A stretch of 64,000 bases of DNA from Athripsodes cinereus. Taxonomy: Eukaryota; Arthropoda; Insecta; Trichoptera; Leptoceridae. The stretch is from assembly GCA_947579605.1 (NCBI GenBank), contig OX388310.1, forward strand, positions 4,340,001 to 4,404,000, given 5' to 3'. The translations under genes were made by a program, and so were the position numbers. The stretch's first letter is position 1. Each line of letters opens with the position of its first letter. This document shows, piece by piece, positions 54,240 to 64,000 of the stretch. The notes under the pieces are model-generated. The model made no database searches. It was not told the DNA's origin and saw only the letters and a program-made list of their open reading frames with translations.

Positions 54240-56754
54240 TGCTACGATTTCGTCCACTTGGACGAAAGCATCATATCATTATACAAAATTATCAAAAGAG
54301 AAATTATCAAGAATATTTAAGAAATTAATTTACATGAATTGTACATAAGAAAAGTATATAAATTGGCTCGTAACCCCCAGCTTCGCTACATACATTTTGC
54401 AATGTACATAAGCGAAACACATAGAAAATTAATTATATTATAAAGAAAGTTACAAGTATATTTGCAAGTAAAACAGATTAATATTGGCTCAAGTTCATGT
54501 CTAGGTATGATTCTACTTAGTCTGTGCAAGAGGAATGCATTGTGTGTGGGTGTGTACATATTTCAATTATACTTATTATACTTACGTAAAGTTCAGAGAA
54601 TTCTTTATCCTTCGGTTTCATCATTTTCTTATGGTCATCATATCATTATAGAATACATATAGGTAAATTAAGCAATAATGTTTCTTCAGTTTGCATACTC
54701 TATATTGCAAGGATTCTACTTATATCCTGTCTTGAGTAGAATTATAGATAAATATCTCCAAGTAAACAATAAAAAATTATATCAAGTGGAACAAAGATTA
54801 TCAGAAGTACATCAGACCTTTCCATGAAAGTGGATATATTATTTCCATCAGTGGAGCCATTCCTTTAACTCTTTGTTGCTTTCATAGTAAAATAATAGGG
54901 TCTTTCATCCATTGGTTGATCAAGGAATTGAACCTTTGTGACATAACTACTCCAAGTATAACTAGGTTATTGGAAGATTATATACAAGGAGGCGGAGAGA
55001 TGTACTTTAGTATTAATAAGAGTATTGAATCTACTAGTGGGTATACAAAATGAATTTCCACAGAAAGATAACGTATGGTAAGTGATTCACGTTTATTGTG
55101 CAAACATATATTACATAACAAGACAGTTATTTTCAAAGTAAATTTGTAGGGAATAACATTCCGTTCAATATACAAAGTTATGAAAGTTATACCATATTCG
55201 GACTGAGACAATAAAACAAACAAGGGCAATTATCAAATACACCATCCTTGGTATTATCAATATAAATCAATACCTGGTTTATCATGTGATTTATAAATAA
55301 TTAAATGGAATCATTCATTCTTCATTCAAACTCAAAATCTTAAATTATTACACAACGGAAAATTAATATATAGTTATCATACAACGGAAAATAATATATA
55401 GGTCAGTTCAATGATGACATGAACTCTGTTACGGAACAAATACATACAATATTCAATAGCAATATAGTCACTTACGGATGGACAGGCGATCAGGTGTTGA
55501 ATAACACAAAGTCAAGCATGTTACTGAAGACGTATTTTGCACACATTGACGGTAGAAGGCAGGATCGTGAAAGAAACATACTCTGAGGTATCTATGGCGG
55601 TCGCTGGCCATTCCAAAGACGTACAGGGGTGCGTAGGTGGTGTCAGAATCTGATAGATTCTGTTCTCAGGACGGAAGAGGTCACTACTTCTCGAGAGACA
55701 TGGGATATCTTATACGTTCTTACAATATCCTCAGTGTAAAAGGCAGAAGGCGTCACTATTTCAATATTCCTTTCAGAAATACTCAGCTAGTCTTTTAATC
55801 ACTCTTTTGACAAGGGTATGGACCGGAGAAGTTACTAGAGGATTACACAGTTCACATTGTAATGCGAGTTATATCGGTAAATCACCGCTACGCGATATAC
55901 TGACTATCCGAGGTGAAGCTGTACACGCTGAAGATTTAGGAACACATTCTCAATTTCAATCAAATTCACAATACTGAGAAAGTAGAAAGAACAGTTTATG
56001 TGATTGTTCATGATTCCTAACATAGAATATTTGTTCAGAAACAATGGATTATCTAATTTCACACGGTTATGAATAATGGCGGCAACAGCAAAAACCACGC
56101 CCAAAACCAACATATATTGTTATTATACTCAAAACTTCCAATTATTATCATTATCCCCACAAGAATCGCCATGTATATATAACTCAAAGAGAATATAAGC
56201 TTGTCCATAACATTATTCAATTTATTAATTACTATTAATTATTAATTATTATTATTGTTCCTTGATATTGGCGGTAAGATTGGTCTCGCGGGCAATAACT
56301 AACACAGATTGTTAAAGTACATTTTTAACGACACACAATAAGAATAGTTTTACGTATAAAAAAAGGCAACACACTTGTTTATTACATTATGAAGTTAAAC
56401 ACTATTAAATATTTATCGTTAATATTATTCTGGTGTCGGAGCTACGCACAAAGCGGTTCGCAACTAAGGCGGGAAGGGACAAACCCTTCTTTCGTCCAAC
56501 CTATGCCATGGTTTGCGGGTAACTCAATTTGCTTGCAAGCGACGCGAGGAGGAACAGGCACGTTTAACGGTTATTCTTCAAGGGAATGAGAATCATACGA
56601 TGTGGTGCCGTGTGCAGATCGAAGCATCAGCCAGTCACGTGTTCTTTGTAACGTACAATTATTATTATTATTACGGAAGACTCACAGACAACAATTGACT
56701 GTAGGAACATTAGTCAGTATGAACTTCTCCGCAGCGATTATTTAATGCGTAGCA
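54240..56754 (-). repeat. LTR, right copy (2515 bp)
   Basis: Same sequence as 48276-50790. Followed by the AAGT target duplication at 56755-56758. Confidence 0.93.
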
Positions 56755-56818
56755 AAGTTTTATGTTTTTCTGTTATTTTTTTAATTTTTCCTCTCTTCTA
56801 TGAATCCTATGTCTTCAT

Positions 56819-56930
56819 GTGCCGGCAAACTCCCCTTTCACGACACAAGCTTTTAGTAGCTTACTGTGAAAGGTGTATAAGGTTTTATTTGGGTTTATAA
56901 CAAAACCCAGATATATTTGAAAAATAAAAA
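56819..56930 (+). repeat. SINE-B fragment
   Basis: GTGCCGGCAAACTCCCCTTT, CACGACACAAGCTTTTAGTA and GGGTTTATAACAAAACCCAG ATATATTTGAAAAATAAAAA in sense orientation, without the tRNA-like head. Confidence 0.7.
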
Positions 56931-56984
56931 ACTATTTTTTTTTTTAAAAAAATCGTTATAATTATGTTAATTTAGGTAAATTGA

Positions 56985-57065
56985 AACATGTGTTTTTTTC
57001 TACTATAAATAATTGATCACGAGAGAGTCGTCTTTCGACTTATCAGTTCATTATCAATCTGAATT
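56985..57065. repeat. Hairpin family H, left arm only
   Basis: ACATGTGTTTTTTTCTACTA, CGAGAGAGTCGTCTTTCGAC and TCATTATCAATC match one arm and the loop; the second arm is missing. Confidence 0.55.
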
Positions 57066-57274
57066 ATTTAAAACTATTCAACTGATTATCTAATTCACAT
57101 AAAACGATAATCTGGACATTAAAAATATCCACATTCGAAAAAATATGAAAGACATTTTTCATATATCTTAAATCTGTCGTTGGGAGCCACCTACTAAATT
57201 TTTATTTTTTTGGCTTGGGTGTATTTTTGAATATTTTTATTCTATTTATTCTATTTTATTTTATTTTTTTAACC

Positions 57275-57316
57275 TGCAGGCTACCCCATTTGTGGATATG
57301 CTGTGATGATATAGGT
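57275..57316 (+). repeat. SINE-A 3' shard
   Basis: CTGCAGGCTACCCCATTTGT GGATATGCTGTGATGATATA matches the SINE-A end. Confidence 0.55.
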
Positions 57317-57699
57317 TTATAGATAGATCAATACATTTTCCAATAATCATTATGATTCTCATATTTAAACGAATGGAATTGATAAATATTATTCACGTAG
57401 AAAATATGCTCCAATAAAAAATTATTATAATAGATTATTCATATAAAAAACAATCACGTATTATTGATTCTACGAAAAAGATTTACGTCATAATAGGTTC
57501 TTATCTTCATGTCAATCTGAATAACACTGTAATAATGCTATGTACGAGCTTAGTACTGGTTTTGTCTGATGTTCCTCAATTTAATCTACCCCTTACATAC
57601 AACAATTTTCCGTAGTAAAATACCTAATACAGTAGGTGTACAATAAAATTAATACTTTATGAAACGCGTGAGCGGAGATTCCTTTAACATCTAAGAAAA

Positions 57700-58535
57700 T
57701 TCTTCTCGATAAAAAGGATTACATGAAAATTCTTCGAAATACAATTGTTCGAATTTACATTTATTCGAAAAAAGAATTATTCGAATAACATTTTTTCGAC
57801 TATCAATTATTCGAATTACAATTAATAGAAAGTGAATTGTTCGACTAACATTTGTTAGAAAACCTTTTCTTCGAATCATTTTATATAAACCTAAATTAAT
57901 TTTATTTGGATCTTTAAAAGGTCATATTGACACGATTATAATATATTACTTTTCATATGAGTATAAAACTTCAGCCATACCTTATCCAACTGTGGACGAG
58001 TTCATAAGGAACAAAATGCTATTTAATTGTCTTAAGAAAATGAGGCGATTGCTTTCATAATATACTAAATTATTTTTTCTACCGTTTGACACTATTTAAA
58101 TAAATTGATTGCAAACTGAGTCGTGTTATATAATATTACTTCGCAACGTTCACTTTTCACCTAAAATAAGAGCAATTATACTATACTATACCATCACGGC
58201 ATATCCCACAAGTGGGGTAGCCAGCAGACCAGCTGCATGTAAGAAACATGCAAGCTGTCTTCTTCGTGCCAATATAAAATCAAGACATTCACGATGGGTG
58301 GCAAACCTCATCGCTGAATTTAAGATGTACAATGGCTTAATTTATTCGAACACCTGCCTTTTACTTAGGCGCTCACCTTAGGAGCAATTATTTGTCTTGA
58401 TAATAAAAAATAAACGTATAATTCCATGGCCAGGAAGTAAAAATTCGAATAATTGTTGTTACCAATATGACGGATAAAAATTCGAACAATTGTGTTTTCT
58501 GATAATTGTGGATTCGAAAAATTGTAAATCGAACA
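57700..58535. repeat. TTCGAA-rich array interrupted by SINE-A
   Basis: ATTCGAA/GTTCGAA words recur about every 15 bases at 57730-57880, and again at 58444-58535 in words such as AATTCGAACAATTGTG. A SINE-A copy (58178-58380) lies between the two clusters. It could be the two ends of one TIR element with subterminal motif clusters. Confidence 0.6.
58178..58380 (-). repeat. SINE-A copy, nearly full length
   Basis: ACTATACTATACCATCACGG, AAGACATTCACGATGGGTGG and TTTATTCGAACACCTGCCTT align with 23114-23310; the outer 5' ~50 bases are replaced. Confidence 0.8.
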
Positions 58536-58555
58536 ATTTTCCTGTCACCATAAAA

Positions 58556-58680
58556 AGTAGACCTCTCACTCTTTTTTATAAGTTTTCGAGTTTGAGTGTT
58601 CTGTAAAAGGCAAGTATTCGTATAACAATCAGTACGTTATCAGACATTTAACATATTGAGTTCAGCGATGGGATATACCA
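58556..58680 (+). repeat. SINE-A 5' part, diverged
   Basis: GACCTCTCACTCTTTTTTAT, AAGTTTTCGAGTTTGAGTGT TCTGTAAAAGGCAAG and TTCAGCGATGGGATATACC follow SINE-A order. Confidence 0.6.
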
Positions 58681-58684
58681 GCCA

Positions 58685-60160
58685 TCTTTTATTGACAGAG
58701 GAATGAAAGAAAACATAGAAAGCAATAGAAATAATGCACATTCCTATCTTCCCAACCAAAGAAATACAGAGACTTATGGTGGAGGTCTGTGGTCAACCAT
58801 GGATGTGAATGTACCTCAAAAACGTCATTGTGAATATTAGCCTCCTACAACATTCGGTCCTACTCCTTTATTCTCTCAATAAGTATTGTATTATGATATT
58901 GTTAAACATAAAAATACAATTTAACATACATATCGCCACTCTTTTATTTTCTAGTTTTCTTTCATTTTTTTATATAATTGATATCATAGGATTTATATAA
59001 TTGATATCATAGGATTTATATAATTGACTTTGGAAATGATTATTCAAAATTTAACCTTTTCACTAAAAAAATCGTGCGTTCTAACATCCCATTCTTCTTA
59101 ATTTGCCAGTATTTTTGACGCATTTTAAATTTTCTAAATTACAAAAAAATCCAATCGTTTGACATATATATACTATTTAATTTATAATTTATTTTTATTT
59201 TATATTAATTGCAATATTTTATTAAGTTGTGCTGCGCTTATTTTTTAAGTAAATCACTGTTGTGTATATACATGAAACATATAATTTATCTTTATAACAT
59301 GTAAATGTCTTATGCCGTGGATTATGTATAAATAAATAATTTGGAAAATAAGTAAAGCACATCATTCATTATTTTGAAGACACAGCACCATTTGGCATGT
59401 AATACATGTCAATTAAGATATAATATTATTATTAAGGATTTTGGATGTAGGTTGAAAGGAGTTATCAAGGGAACTGCTTAGATACTGAATCCTTTTCTTA
59501 TCACATCTTCTATTTCATTAAGCTTTCCTATTTCAATATAACTATTTCCACATTTCCAACTATTAGGTAATACTATTATCACTACTACCTTCATAATAAA
59601 TTGAGCTTAGTTGTATGTTTTATCTCATTCTTCAGAAATAAATCAGTACCTATCAGAGGGTGACAGAGCGTGTATTGTGTTTAATCAACCATTTTAATCC
59701 ACTGTTCTCTATTATAAGGCTCTTTTATACAATATTTAATCCACACTTTTCAAAAATAATCGTTTAACAAAAAACAATTGGAAACTCATTATCTTCTGGC
59801 ATGTGTCAATCAAATTTGAACAAGGTGTTGCCTCCAAAATTAATATTTGGTAAAAAAAATATTTATTGACTTATATTGTTCAGATTTTGTATAAAAACAA
59901 ACAGATGTTTATGATATCATTTTGTTATTCATTTTTAAGTTTTGTTTTCTAATTATATGACATTCATCGCCTATAAGGATTACTTATGTCATAATGTTAA
60001 TACGATCCTAATTTTGACTTGATCTTAACCCTACGATGCGCGAATTGACTATAGTAAAAAATACGTACATGCCTATCCTGCGGTAGTTGAGGATAGTTTT
60101 TTCAACATTTACATGAGTTCTATATGATATTGCACGTAATTTAACCTCAATAATGTGCCA
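58685..60160. other. AT-rich; short tandem repeat at 58974-59026
   Basis: ATATAATTGATATCATAGGA TTT is repeated about two and a half times (58974-59026). No gene recognised. Confidence 0.45.
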
Positions 60161-60165
60161 GATAT

Positions 60166-60208
<43 letters not shown>

Positions 60209-60260
60209 CACAGTGAACGGCTATATAAGCCTTTTACATAGAAAAGAAAAAATACAATAA
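60161..60260 (-). repeat. LINE 3' end with (AAAT)n tail
   Basis: An ATTT array at 60163-60206 followed by CACAGTGAACGGCTATATAA GCCTTTTACATAG. In minus sense this is a LINE end closing in AAAT repeats, comparable to 31365-31420. Confidence 0.5.
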
Positions 60261-60614
60261 AAACAACAGATAGTGAAAACATATAACAAAAGTATCTACC
60301 CACACAAACACACCAGCAATGCATAGGTACACAGCAAAATAATGTTATCAATCAAGTAAGCACCTAATAATATAATACAAAGAATAATAATAATAGGTAT
60401 GATGGTACAAAGAACACAGCAAAAAAAAGAATACAAGGTATGTAGGTAGGCTATATACTATGTTATATTTATCAATCTTTACGAAATATATAAATCATTT
60501 TTCTACATGTATAGACCGAGCTAGTCCCAAACTAAGATATGAATGTTGTATTATGGGTACTAAACTAATACGACGATACACATATATATTCAATGCACTA
60601 CACACATATACATG

Positions 60615-60733
60615 TAACACCCAAACCCAGGACAATTTGAAAAAGGTCATTCTTCATTTTGCCCTGCCGGGAATCGAACCCTGAACCTCGTGACTCAAAG
60701 GCAAGAACGTTACCTCCGCGTCACACCGGTCGT
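60615..60733 (-). repeat. SINE-C (tRNA-derived), copy 3
   Basis: Minus strand: GACCGGTGTGACGCGGAGGT with A box TGACGCGGAGG, CTTGCCTTTGAGTCACGAGG, then GGGTTCGATTCCCGGCAGGG with a perfect B box, body GAAGAATGACCTTTTTCAAA. The best promoter boxes of the family. Confidence 0.85.
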
Positions 60734-60739
60734 TTATCT

Positions 60740-61275
60740 TCTAATTAAGATTGTAGATTAAAATGCCTACTGCATGTTCATGTTTTTGCTTTTGTTTTAG
60801 AATTGTGATGTTAAGTAAATTTGGTGAACTCATTTCATGTTTTTTTTGTCCTTTTTATAGACTTGTGAACACCGATATATGCACTTGTAATATCCGCAAA
60901 TTTCATTGGTTAAATATTGATGATATGTACTACTTTGTAATATGTGCCAAAAGACTATTTGTTTTGTTTGGTTAGTAAATAAAAAAAAATAAAAAAAGGT
61001 ACTGAATGTCGAAAACCCGAGTCATCCTAATAAAGAATTAATAAAACTAAAACTATAGTTTTTTATTAAATGAATATTTTAATTTATGAGTTTTATTAAA
61101 TTAATACCGATAAAATGACGTGAAGTGAGCTGTTTAGCCAAAACTAAGACAGATGAAATTTGAACATTTAATTGTCAAAGTAGGTATTTTATCAATTGTT
61201 CTAAAAGACAAGTAAACTTATCGAACGGCTACCAATTTTTTTTTTCTTTCTTCTATCCAAAAACCTTGCCCACCT
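60740..61275. other. No recognised feature
   Basis: AT-rich, nothing supported. Confidence 0.4.
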
Positions 61276-61281
61276 CGACTT

Positions 61282-61738
61282 CTAGATGTAGTCCATTGTG
61301 GGATTTAATCCTAAGATGTCTTCCCACAGACCTAGAACCTGAAAGAAATTCAAAATTGTGTGTGGGTTAGTTCCTTTGATCTGTTCTCGATCAGGAAAGT
61401 GTGAGCCAATTATTTTGGCTCTTGTTTGAATTATAGGTTCACATTCTGTGAGTAGATGCAAAGGAGTTTCATGTTTATTCATGCAGAATCTGCACAGATA
61501 CATGTCTGTTAGTTTATTGAGTCTACAGTGTCCCGTTAGTACTCTGGTGAGAATTCTTATGTTCTCTTTATTAAGTTCGAGAAAGTCTCTACTTTTCTTT
61601 GATTAGAAACCTTTAATCTGGGTTTTCGCATGTTTCTGTCCTGCTATTGTTAACCAGTTATTAATAGCTTTTTCTTGCATTCTCCCATAGAGTGCTGTTT
61701 TTAAGTTGCTATTTGTAATGGGGCAGTGAGGCTCTGGT
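61282..61738 (-). pseudogene. LINE with RNase H, C-terminal end (one in-frame stop)
   Basis: Minus strand: GPEPHCPITNSNLKTALYGR, MQEKAINNWLTIAGQKHAKT, then a stop near 61602, then LNKENIRILTRVLTGHCRLN KLTDMYLCRFCMNKHETPLH LLTECEPI. The order 'L-x-G-H-C-x-L-N ... C-R-F-C ... E-T-P-x-H-L-L-x-E-C' is the typical end of LINE proteins (jockey/R1/I type) just after the RNase H domain. Ends GLNPTMDYI. A single stop makes this copy a pseudogene; the remainder of ORF2 is missing. Confidence 0.75.
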
Positions 61739-61744
61739 CCATAG

Positions 61745-62145
61745 ACTACCAATAAACATAAACAAATAAAATAAGCAAATTATAAATAAGTATAATTTCA
61801 AAATGTTTTATTACAAATGTCATACATTTTTTACGCATTTTTTTTAAATATAAATTATTATACATTTTCTCATAACAAAAATAAATTTTGACAAATGATC
61901 CTTAAGCTAAAAAACAAACTGATGTCGTTTTTCATTGGCAAAGTAGACTAATGTGTGTTTATAAATTATACAAAAAGTTTATTTTTACGCTGAAAAAACA
62001 TTTGTATTTAGTTAACGCGACCTTTAAATACAGTTTGTTATAGTATATGGGTATATAATATACTGACTCAGCTTTAGAGGCGGCTGGTCAATTGGAATGA
62101 TGGGAGTGCAGTGAAAATTAAATAAAATCAAAAAAAAACTGCAAG
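61745..62145. other. No recognised feature
   Basis: AT-rich, nothing supported. Confidence 0.4.
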
Positions 62146-62149
62146 TATA

Positions 62150-62383
62150 TTTTTATATCATCACGGCATATCTCACAAGTGAGGTAGCATAAAAAACATC
62201 CAAACCCTTCTCTTCGAACTAACAAAAAAATAACATTCAGGATGGGTGGCAAACTTCATCACTGAATTAAGAAAGTTAAATGACTTTATTTTTTCAAATA
62301 GGTATATTATGCCTTTCATAGGACAATCGAAAACTTACAAAAAAAGTGGGAGATCAATTCTCTGCCGGGTGATCCACGAAAGG
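62150..62383 (-). repeat. SINE-A copy, nearly full length, diverged
   Basis: ATCATCACGGCATATCTCAC, TCAGGATGGGTGGCAAACTT and AATTCTCTGCCGGGTGATCC ACG span both ends of SINE-A with a deletion after the 3' hairpin. Confidence 0.7.
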
Positions 62384-62409
62384 TAAACTTATTGAATATA
62401 TAAATGTTG

Positions 62410-62520
62410 GTTATACCTACACCATCACGACATATCCCACAAGTGAAGCAGCGAGCGGAATAACAGCATGCTTTACACATGCAGATGGTCCTCTCCGTTG
62501 CAATAAAAATTTCATTAAGG
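62410..62520 (-). repeat. SINE-A copy, 3' half
   Basis: CACCATCACGACATATCCCA and ACATGCAGATGGTCCTCTCC match SINE-A; it lies directly beside the previous copy in the same orientation. Confidence 0.6.
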
Positions 62521-62523
62521 GTT

Positions 62524-62822
62524 TCATGATTTTTTTGACACAATTAGATATCGGTAACTGGATTTTAATTACTAGAAGTAATTAGTAGATGTCAATCATA
62601 TTTTGAACCACTCTTCATTAATCATTCCAAATGATTACTCTCACCGATAGTCAACCTATTTGAATAGGTATTAACTAGGTAGGATTGTTTTATATGATCA
62701 ACATTCATTATAATTATATGAACTTCTTTTAGAAGTGCATGACACAGAGTTTCGACACTTTGATGCATAAGCGTCGAGACTCTGTGTCATGCACTCTTAA
62801 AGGAAGTTTACATATGTATTGT
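62524..62822. mobile_element. Foldback family M, copy 4
   Basis: ATGATTTTTTTGACACAATT through CAACCTATTTGAATAGGTAT TAACTAGGTAGG to the loop and CGAGACTCTGTGTCATGCAC. One full arm and part of the second. Confidence 0.7.
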
Positions 62823-62829
62823 GAAGACC

Positions 62830-64000
62830 CTACCTAACTCAAACCATTCTAAGCTCCGAATTTGCAACATCCTAGCTTCTAAACTATACCTACTGTAATA
62901 ATTGATTCCCAAACTAGAAGTGACAACCCTATTCAGCTAGCTAAGAATTGTATGAATTTTCGCATTGTTGCAAATATACGTACGAAATATCGCATTCCTA
63001 ATTAAATTAATTAACGAATTTTGGCCTTTCGTGATCGTCTAGATTTATCTATTAACTATTTCAGTAGATTTGGACCCAGTACGTTGTGTTTTGCCGATAA
63101 TTTTACCTACGTTGTGTATTTTTAAAAACGCAAAATAAGTCAACTGAAATATACATTTCAATAATCAAAAAGAACAACAAAATCACAAAATCAATAAAAC
63201 AATTTAAACATGAATTATGATACATATTAACTCTGAGATCAACTTTGACGTCAGATCACTTACCTTGAGATACTGTAAAATAACATAATAAAAATAGTGC
63301 ACAATAAAACATAACAAATATAACATAAATCATTATAAAATAAAATTCAAATAATTATTTAATATCATCACGAGAATGTAGAATGGTAACTGGTTGCCGA
63401 TCCATGTCCCTACATAAGATAACCATTTCATAGTTTCTATAGCCGATGTATGTACATATGTTCTACAACATACCTACTAATTCGTTGCGTCGTAAAGGAC
63501 AGTGGCGCACCCCAAAACATTACCTTATTACTTTTAAATATTAATTAAATTTCAACACGATTGCTTTGACATCATTTTCGGAGACTATAACTACTGGTTG
63601 TTAATGCATGGAAAGCATGCTGTGTCCATGCTGAAGGGGCGCCGCCTTCGCCCCTTCTCGTCTCAAAACTCGCCATGCCGTACTTTGAGCCCGTGTGCAC
63701 TAATCTACACCGAATAAATAAAATAATATATAATATGTATACTCATTTGAACATGCAGCTATAAATAATAAGAATAATTATAAATATATGTTAAGAAGCT
63801 TTGTCTAGGACCCTGGCGGGAAACGGGGCAAGACCCATATTGACCCTTGTCTCGAAAGCCGAATCGAAGAGATGGGAGCAGGGCTTGCTAACAGTACACC
63901 TACATTTCGAAGCAGGATTAGGACTGAAATTGTTAGTATATAGTATATGTTTCTACAAAGTACATAATACGTCTCGTGCATAATTGTATAATAATAATGA
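62830..64000. other. No recognised gene; GC-richer patch at 63600-63710
   Basis: The patch contains GGGGCGCCGCCTTCGCCCCT and ACTCGCCATGCCGTACTTTG and another moderately GC-rich stretch lies at 63805-63920. Neither gives a recognisable product, promoter or repeat seen elsewhere in the window. Confidence 0.4.

Larger units (their letters stand above)
48276..56754 (-). mobile_element. Large non-autonomous LTR retrotransposon (LARD-like), 8479 bp
   Basis: Two LTRs of 2515 bp bracket a 3449-bp interior (50791-54239). Each LTR begins TGCTACG and ends CGTAGCA, a 7-bp inverted TG...CA end. AAGT precedes the left LTR (48272-48275) and follows the right LTR (56755-56758). In minus sense a purine-rich tract lies just before the downstream LTR and a TGG-starting tRNA-complementary candidate lies just after the upstream LTR, so the element probably runs on the minus strand. 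The interior has no recognisable gag, protease, RT, RNase H or integrase, and no minus-strand frame of 60 codons or more. All enzymes would have to come from another element. The LTRs appear identical, so insertion is recent. Confidence 0.92.

Noticed and set aside
48276..56754. Segmental duplication or misassembly instead of an LTR element
   Set aside because: The TG...CA ends, 7-bp inverted termini, AAGT on both outer sides and a purine tract next to the left repeat are not expected of a random duplication.
60163..60206. CRISPR-like or satellite array
   Set aside because: It is a simple ATTT microsatellite at a LINE end; no spacer structure. No CRISPR array exists in the window.

Overview
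The window looks like a stretch of an AT-rich animal nuclear genome, most likely an insect. It is roughly two thirds A+T by eye and has no operons, no ribosome-binding sites and no convincing host exon. It is packed with eukaryotic transposable-element debris: RTE-like LINEs, jockey/CR1-like LINE tails, tRNA-derived SINEs, foldback MITEs, a Helitron end and LTR elements. The repeat mix feels hemipteran (planthopper-like), but that is an impression, not proof. No rRNA, functional tRNA or CRISPR array was seen.

Layout. 1-8 kb: RTE-A and RTE-B fragments, SINE pieces and a large foldback element (6177-6715). 8-16 kb: a perfect-hairpin MITE, a tRNA-SINE, an almost identical 485-bp tandem duplication (11363-12331), SINE-A copies and a 5'-truncated LINE with a 10-bp target-site duplication (15770-16471). 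17-29 kb: a foldback family recurring four times in the window, a SINE-A copy split by a Tc1/mariner-type MITE (20121-20532), one full-length SINE-A with an 11-bp duplication (23114-23368) and a family of 135-bp hairpins. 29-39 kb: nested palindromes, an RTE-A copy between 56-bp direct repeats and interrupted by a 259-bp hairpin element (30140-31364), a minisatellite, a Helitron, a 598-bp terminal-inverted-repeat (TIR) element, and two RTE insertions whose 5' ends are inverted, as in twin priming (35667-35922 and 37859-38940). 39-48 kb: LINE 3' ends, a solo LTR with internal repeats, a SINE-A split by RTE-B. 48.3-56.8 kb: the most striking object, an 8479-bp LTR retrotransposon with two apparently identical 2515-bp LTRs, a 4-bp target duplication and a 3.4-kb interior with no recognisable gene. 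57-64 kb: a TTCGAA-rich array, more SINE-A, a tRNA-SINE, an RNase-H-type LINE remnant and a fourth foldback copy.

How the parts relate. No host pathway is visible. The relationships are those of mobile elements: the 3' end of SINE-A closely matches the 3' end of RTE-A, which suggests SINE-A is copied by the RTE-A enzyme; MITEs and short RTE pieces sit inside older SINEs and LINEs, giving a relative order of insertion; and the LTR element is gene-less and must depend on enzymes made elsewhere. The best candidate for something undescribed is that large non-autonomous LTR element, followed by the SINE-A/RTE-A pair and the unclassified TIR elements.
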